Assembly (NCBI RefSeq): GCF_004217045.1
Contig: NZ_SGXM01000006.1
Coordinates: 62,001-126,000 of the forward strand
DNA length: 64,000 bases
From: Cupriavidus agavae
GTDB lineage: Bacteria; Pseudomonadota; Gammaproteobacteria; Burkholderiales; Burkholderiaceae
Direction: 5' to 3'
In this document: piece by piece, positions 60,427-64,000 of the stretch
How positions within the stretch are numbered: position 1 is the stretch's first letter
Layout of the letters: each line of letters begins with the position of its first letter
Translations under genes and position numbers: made by a program
Notes under the pieces: generated by a model
Told to the model about the DNA's origin: nothing
What the model saw: the letters and a program-made list of their open reading frames with translations, nothing else
Databases searched by the model: none

Positions 60427-61416
60427 ATGCTCACAATATCCATGCCGCGAAACAATTTATTCCAACGGGACACTTTATCTGAGCGGCCGGCAGCGGTAGA
60501 ACCACTGCGCTATATTCGCAAAAGTCACCCCGTTTCCGCTTTGATCTTGGAATCTCAAACTCGCTCTCATTGGCTGCCAACACTTTGCCGCGGGCTGGCG
60601 ATGCTACCCCTGCCCGTGTTGCACGCCATCGGTCGTGCGCTAGGCCGTCTTATCTACGTCTTGCCGGGGCGTTATCGGCAGCGCCTCCAGGAGAATGCCG
60701 CACAAGCCGGTTATCCAGGTGCCAGCTTTGCGCGTCGCTCGGCGGCGGAAGCGGGCGCCATGATCCTCGAGACCTGCCGTATCTGGTTTCGCAATGACGA
60801 CAGCATCGCCCAGGTCATTTGCGACGACTGGGACGTGATCGATACGGCTCGCGCCGAGGGCAAGGGCATTTTGTTCCTCACACCACACCTGGGCAGCTTC
60901 GAGATTACGGCGCGATACGTAGCCAGGCGGATGCCGCTCACTGTGATGTTCCGCACGCCTAGCAAGGAATATCTGAGAGCGTTGATGGACAGCGCTCGCT
61001 CCACCTCTGATTTGACCGCCGTGCCAGCCTCATCGCAAGGCGTGCGTGCCTTCATGCGGACGCTGCGTGAAGGTGGTGCCGTAGGCTTGCTGCCCGACCA
61101 GGCACCCAGTCTTGGCGAGGGCGTATGGGTTCCATTCTTTGGCCGGCAGGCGCTAACTATGACGCTGCCAGGAAAGCTGGCGGCACAGTTCAAAGTGGCC
61201 GTGATACTCGCGTCGGGCGAGCGGCTGCCACGCGGGCGTGGATGGCGGCTGCACCTGATGCGATTGCCTGCCGAGATGCCGGATAACCCCGCCGCCCAGG
61301 CTGCGCTGCTCAACGACGCGATGGAAACGTTGATCCGAAGGTTTCCCGAACAATACCTTTGGAGCTACAACCGTTACAAGACGCCTCCAGGCGCGCCGCC
61401 TCGGCCAGCTGAATAA
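60427..61416 (+). CDS. LpxL/HtrB-like lysophospholipid acyltransferase
   Basis: The 329-residue protein has a hydrophobic segment near residue 55-80 and the catalytic H-x4-E of lipid A acyltransferases in TPHLGSFEITARY (His154, Glu159). Then come MFRTPSKEYLRALMDSARST, a glycine-rich PDQAPSLGEGVWVPFFGRQA and YLWSYNRYKTPPG near the end. It transfers an acyl chain onto a lipid A or lysophospholipid precursor at the inner membrane. The gene stands alone. The start at 60427 includes a short leader of unclear use; an ATG five codons later is possible. Confidence 0.92.
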   Translation: MLTISMPRNNLFQRDTLSERPAAVEPLRYIRKSHPVSALILESQTRSHWLPTLCRGLAMLPLPVLHAIGRALGRLIYVLPGRYRQRLQENAAQAGYPGASFARRSAAEAGAMILETCRIWFRNDDSIAQVICDDWDVIDTARAEGKGILFLTPHLGSFEITARYVARRMPLTVMFRTPSKEYLRALMDSARSTSDLTAVPASSQGVRAFMRTLREGGAVGLLPDQAPSLGEGVWVPFFGRQALTMTLPGKLAAQFKVAVILASGERLPRGRGWRLHLMRLPAEMPDNPAAQAALLNDAMETLIRRFPEQYLWSYNRYKTPPGAPPRPAE

Positions 61417-61537
61417 GCGCGCCGCCGTAACGTCCGCTTGTCCTTCGCCAGCCCAAGGGATGGCCTTCGGCGAAAGAATTGCCTCAGGCCAGATTTGGAA
61501 GCTCCAAGATACACATGACGACTGGCGATTGACGCGA

Positions 61538-61994
61538 TCAAAGTCGGCCCATATAAGGCCTGAGTTTGAATGCTTCAGCAAGTTGAAACGGTGGTACAGG
61601 GCGACTAAATAGGAAGCCTTGCGCTTCCTGACACCCGAGACCGCGCAAACGTTCACGTTGCTCCTCGGTCTCGACCCCCTCGGCGATCGTTTCGAGCCCG
61701 AAGCTGCGCGCCATGTCGATAAGCGCCCGAACGATGGAAGCATCTCGTTCTGACTCGAGCATCCCTTGCACGAAGGAACGGTCGATTTGATCCGGCTTAG
61801 TGGGAAGCGCTTGAGCAAGCCGAGCGAAGCATAGCCCGTCCAGAAGTCATCGAAGGCAATTCCCACACCAAGATTACGCAAGCGCTGGAGCGAATTGAGC
61901 ACCTGCTCGTCGCCATCGATCACGATGTTTTCGGTCACCTCAAGTTCAAGCACGTGGGGTGGCAAGCCATGCCGCTCCAAGGCTGAAAGGACCT
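61538..61994 (-). pseudogene. EAL-domain phosphodiesterase, C-terminal fragment
   Basis: Two frames join: VLSALERHGLPPHVLELEVT, then ENIVIDGDEQVLNSLQRLRN and GVGIAFDDFWTGYASLGLLK, and after a one-base loss near 61787 QGMLESERDASIVRALIDMA, then RSFGLETIAEGVETEEQRER and GCQEAQGFLFSRPVPP. These are the last 150 residues of an EAL domain; the E-A-L signature itself and the first metal ligands are missing. At the left end (61995) the DNA turns into a TnpB 3' end, so an insertion or deletion removed the rest. The fragment cannot hydrolyse cyclic di-GMP. Confidence 0.85.
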
Positions 61995-62220
61995 GACCAC
62001 GCAGGCAAAATTTGCCTGCGTCGAATGCGGTTACGAAGAGAACGCCGATGTCGTCGGCGCTCTCAACATTTTGGCGCGAGGACATCGCGTTGCAGCCTGT
62101 GGAGAGCCGGTGCAGTCGGGCCGCTCCGTGAAGCAGGAACCCGTCGAGGCGATCTGAGACGGGCATCATCGTTTTAGACGCGGTAGGAATCCCCCGCCTT
62201 CAGGCAGGAGAGGATGTCAA
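61995..62220 (+). mobile_element. TnpB 3' end and right end of the IS200/IS605-type element
   Basis: These 226 bases are almost identical to 16633-16857: the last 50 codons of tnpB (with NADVVGALN and the zinc-ribbon end) plus the right end TTTTAGACGCGG and hairpin, finishing at ATGTCAA 62220. Four small differences were seen, including CCGTCGAG for CCGCCGAG and CATCATCG for CACATCG. The rest of the element, and any tnpA, is absent. Because the guide RNA of TnpB systems is made from this 3' region, the fragment could still encode a reRNA scaffold. Confidence 0.85.
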
Positions 62221-62484
62221 TTTGGCGAGATCTCAGGTCCGGTGGATATACATTAGTATGGTCTGCCCGCTAAGAATGTTTAGCCAATACCCTTGATTCT
62301 CCAATCGGACTCCCGGCGATCTTCAAACCGTTTATCTTTACATATTCTTCAGTCTGATTGGCAAGCACGCAGCCCCGTGTTGTCATGGCGCGAAGCGCCG
62401 CACGGTCATCTTCGCAACGCCGTAATTCCCGTGCAGCGCTGTTCGCCGACGCCTAACGGCCGGCTCCAACCAGAAGAGAAGAGG
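62221..62484. other. intergenic before the repeat protein
   Basis: About 260 bases; holds the promoter of the gene at 62485. No other feature recognised. Confidence 0.35.
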
Positions 62485-62820
62485 ATGATGCTTAAAAAGA
62501 CCCTATCGACGCTGACCGTTGTCGCACTCACCGCCGCTGGTGCCGTGCAACTGGCACACGCGCAGAACACTTACAAGAAAGTCGACCCGTACACCGACGG
62601 TGCCAAGACAGGCAAGCCCGATCCGTACCTGGATGGCGCCAAGTCCGACAAGAAGTTTGATCCGTACACCGGCGGCGCGAAGAAATCCACGCGCACCGAC
62701 CTAGCGCCGCGTCAGGTTGATCCGTACACCGATGGCGCTAAGGTCGGCAAGCCCGATCCGTATCTGGACGGTGCCAAGTCCGGTAAGGCTGACCCCTACA
62801 CTGACGGGGCAAAAAAATAA
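62485..62820 (+). CDS. secreted DPYTDGAK-repeat protein
   Basis: The 111-residue precursor has a clear signal peptide (TLSTLTVVALTAAGAVQLAH, cleavage after AHA at residue 26). The mature part is almost only repeats of DPY(T/L)(D/G)GAK: VDPYTDGAK, PDPYLDGAK, FDPYTGGAK, VDPYTDGAK, PDPYLDGAK and ADPYTDGAK, six in all, with short charged linkers (TGK, SDKK, KSTRTDLAPRQ). No globular domain is present. Similar short secreted DGAK-repeat proteins exist in Burkholderiales as far as I recall, with unknown role. GAAGAGAAGAGG before the ATG serves as ribosome site. Confidence 0.75.
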   Translation: MMLKKTLSTLTVVALTAAGAVQLAHAQNTYKKVDPYTDGAKTGKPDPYLDGAKSDKKFDPYTGGAKKSTRTDLAPRQVDPYTDGAKVGKPDPYLDGAKSGKADPYTDGAKK

Positions 62821-63032
62821 ACGATTCCGCCCCTGAGGACGGGCTGGCTTCGTCGCGGATAGCGGCGCCGTCTCACTTTGACCGTTGAACGTTTTCGTGG
62901 CCAGTGCGCTCCGCGTGACGCTGGCACTTCTGCTTAGTGTTCACTAGCTTGAATAACGGTGGAAGAAGCAGCATGAGTGCCGTCCACTGCCTGACTTCAT
63001 GTTCGGGTTGGCTCTCGGCGCAGGACGTCTGC

Positions 63033-63548
63033 TCATTCCACCGAAACGACAATGGCAACACGCCGGTTCTCCGCGCGCCCTGCGGCGGTGCGATTGTCCG
63101 CAATAGGCATGGTCTTGCCGAATCCCTTTACGCGCACTTGATCTTGCGAATATCCAACGCTGTCCAGCACGCGGGCAACGGCCGTCGCCCGGCGGACGGA
63201 TAATCTCTGATTGTAGTCATCGCTGCCTGTATCGTCCGTATGACCATTGATCTGCAAGTCGGAGATGCCAGCGTCTGCCAATAGCCTACCCAGGCGCAAC
63301 AGCGGGGTCTGACGCTCCGGCGTGATGACGTATTCGTCGACGCCGAACAATACCTTTTCAGAAAGTCCCAATTCCCAGCCGTTCTCGGTCAACGTGAAAC
63401 CCTCGTGTTGAAGCAATTCAATCTGAGCGGGAGTGAGCTTGCCGGCGTGAGATTGGTGCATGGCGCATCCAGCCAAGGAAATTGCTGCCAACGAAGAGAG
63501 GGCGAACAGCAGGCGACGGCGGGTTGGGGAGGTAAAACGGAAAGGCAT
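63033..63548 (-). CDS. OmpA-family lipoprotein, YfiB-like
   Basis: The 171-residue precursor has a lipoprotein signal with lipobox LAGC (Cys28). The mature part ends in an OmpA-like peptidoglycan-binding domain: VITPERQTPLLRLGRLLADA, then DLQINGHTDDTGSDDYNQRL followed by SVRRATAVARVLDSVGYSQD and ADNRTAAGRAENRRVAIVVS. YfiB-type proteins pair with the diguanylate cyclase YfiN and its repressor YfiR; here the next gene upstream on the same strand encodes a GGDEF protein 32 bases away, consistent with that pair. No yfiR is visible inside the window. Confidence 0.9.
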   Translation of the reverse strand: MPFRFTSPTRRRLLFALSSLAAISLAGCAMHQSHAGKLTPAQIELLQHEGFTLTENGWELGLSEKVLFGVDEYVITPERQTPLLRLGRLLADAGISDLQINGHTDDTGSDDYNQRLSVRRATAVARVLDSVGYSQDQVRVKGFGKTMPIADNRTAAGRAENRRVAIVVSVE

Positions 63549-63580
63549 GGCTATCCCAGCAGAATCAGTGCGACGCTATT

Positions 63581-64000
63581 TTATCCTCCGGATGACGAAG
63601 CCGCAGCGTCGCGCCAGGTACCCTTGGCGTCGCGCTTTGCCTCGTACATTGCGGCGTCGGCAGCGTCGAGAAGCGCTGAGGCAGACTGTGCATGAATGGG
63701 ATAGATGGCCAGCCCGATGCTGAGCCCCGTATTAAGCGTGTCGGTCTCGGAGATCGGGAACGGCACACACATCGCCGAAATAATGTTCTCGGCCACTTGT
63801 ACTGCATCCTGAGGCTGTCTCAACGTGCGAATCAGCACGGCGAATTCGTCGCCGCCCAGGCGAGCGACGGCATCGCTTTCCCGTACGCAGCCGATGAGCC
63901 GTTGAGCGATGCCAACCAAGACCTTATCGCCTGCAGCATGTCCGAAATGGTCATTGATTGACTTGAACTTGTCGCTGTCCAGGTAGAGCACCGCGGTGAA
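63581..64000 (-). CDS. GGDEF-domain diguanylate cyclase, 5' end outside the window
   Basis: The frame is open through the window end, so the first part of the protein is missing. The visible 140 residues hold a complete GGDEF domain: LYLDSDKFKSINDHFGHAAG, the active-site signature ARLGGDEFAVLI, and SIGLAIYPIHAQSASALLDA, ending in AAASSSGG. G-G-D-E-F is intact, so cyclic di-GMP synthesis is expected. The order GGDEF gene then OmpA-like lipoprotein on the same strand resembles yfiN-yfiB. The upstream part would be expected to hold a CHASE8-like or HAMP sensor. Confidence 0.85.
   Translation of the reverse strand, partial: FTAVLYLDSDKFKSINDHFGHAAGDKVLVGIAQRLIGCVRESDAVARLGGDEFAVLIRTLRQPQDAVQVAENIISAMCVPFPISETDTLNTGLSIGLAIYPIHAQSASALLDAADAAMYEAKRDAKGTWRDAAASSSGG

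Noticed and set aside
60090-60482. A 130-codon plus-strand frame before the acyltransferase gene
   Set aside because: No family, poor composition and overlap with the start of the real gene.

Overview
The DNA is GC-rich and carries several hallmarks of Burkholderiales, most likely the Cupriavidus/Ralstonia lineage: three tricarboxylate-transporter-type periplasmic receptors (Bug/TctC), many LysR regulators, two short H-NS-type proteins ending in the G-x-TW-x-G-x-G motif, and fumarylacetoacetate-hydrolase, enoyl-CoA hydratase and class III CoA-transferase genes. It reads as an accessory region. About half is sparse, rearranged and rich in broken genes; the other half is a well-kept catabolic island. 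No rRNA, tRNA, CRISPR array or replication origin was recognised.

Layout. 0-6.5 kb: fragments of a membrane protein, a RelA/SpoT-like synthetase and a SUKH (SMI1/KNR4) immunity-type gene, a cassette of four small genes (copy 1), a stand-alone P-loop ATPase behind a palindrome, and a small-RNA-like element. 6.5-14 kb (mostly minus strand): an OBAP-type lipoprotein, an alpha/beta hydrolase, a broken hemerythrin/Mn-catalase chimera, an SDR, a zinc alcohol dehydrogenase (plus strand) and a 5'-nucleotidase, a set that looks stress-related. 15-18.6 kb: a frameshifted TnpB element that truncates a YciI gene, two H-NS-like genes and a third relative of one cassette gene. 19-24 kb: two Hsp20 genes, a broken LysR gene and an MFS exporter. 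25-28.4 kb: a large protein with a HEPN-like Rx4H motif, a truncated SIR2-like gene and an IS3 remnant, which together look like a decayed defence locus.

28.8-51.4 kb: the catabolic island. A plus-strand operon (Bug receptor, NDP-forming acyl-CoA ligase, enoyl-CoA hydratase, aldehyde dehydrogenase, second hydratase) is controlled by a divergent LysR gene. A minus-strand operon follows (iron alcohol dehydrogenase, Bug receptor, FAH-family enzyme, TRAP receptor, amidohydrolase, both TRAP permeases, PPC-domain protein). A third, plus-strand operon (hydratase, CoA-transferase, Bug receptor, amidohydrolase, FlK-like thioesterase) faces a convergent LysR gene. Together they suggest uptake of one or more organic acids, lactone or ring hydrolysis and CoA-dependent degradation. 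The substrate cannot be read from the sequence. Copy 2 of the four-gene cassette sits between the first two operons.

52-64 kb: an IS200-type remnant next to a truncated quinone oxidoreductase, a RidA protein, a KaiC-like ATPase with two receiver-only response regulators, a second copy of the small-RNA-like element, an LpxL/HtrB-type acyltransferase, an EAL-domain fragment abutting a TnpB 3' end, a secreted DPYTDGAK-repeat protein, and an OmpA-like lipoprotein with a GGDEF enzyme that runs off the window.

Frameshifts are frequent, about a dozen, and concentrated in non-catabolic genes. Real decay is the likelier reason, but base-calling error cannot be excluded from the sequence alone.
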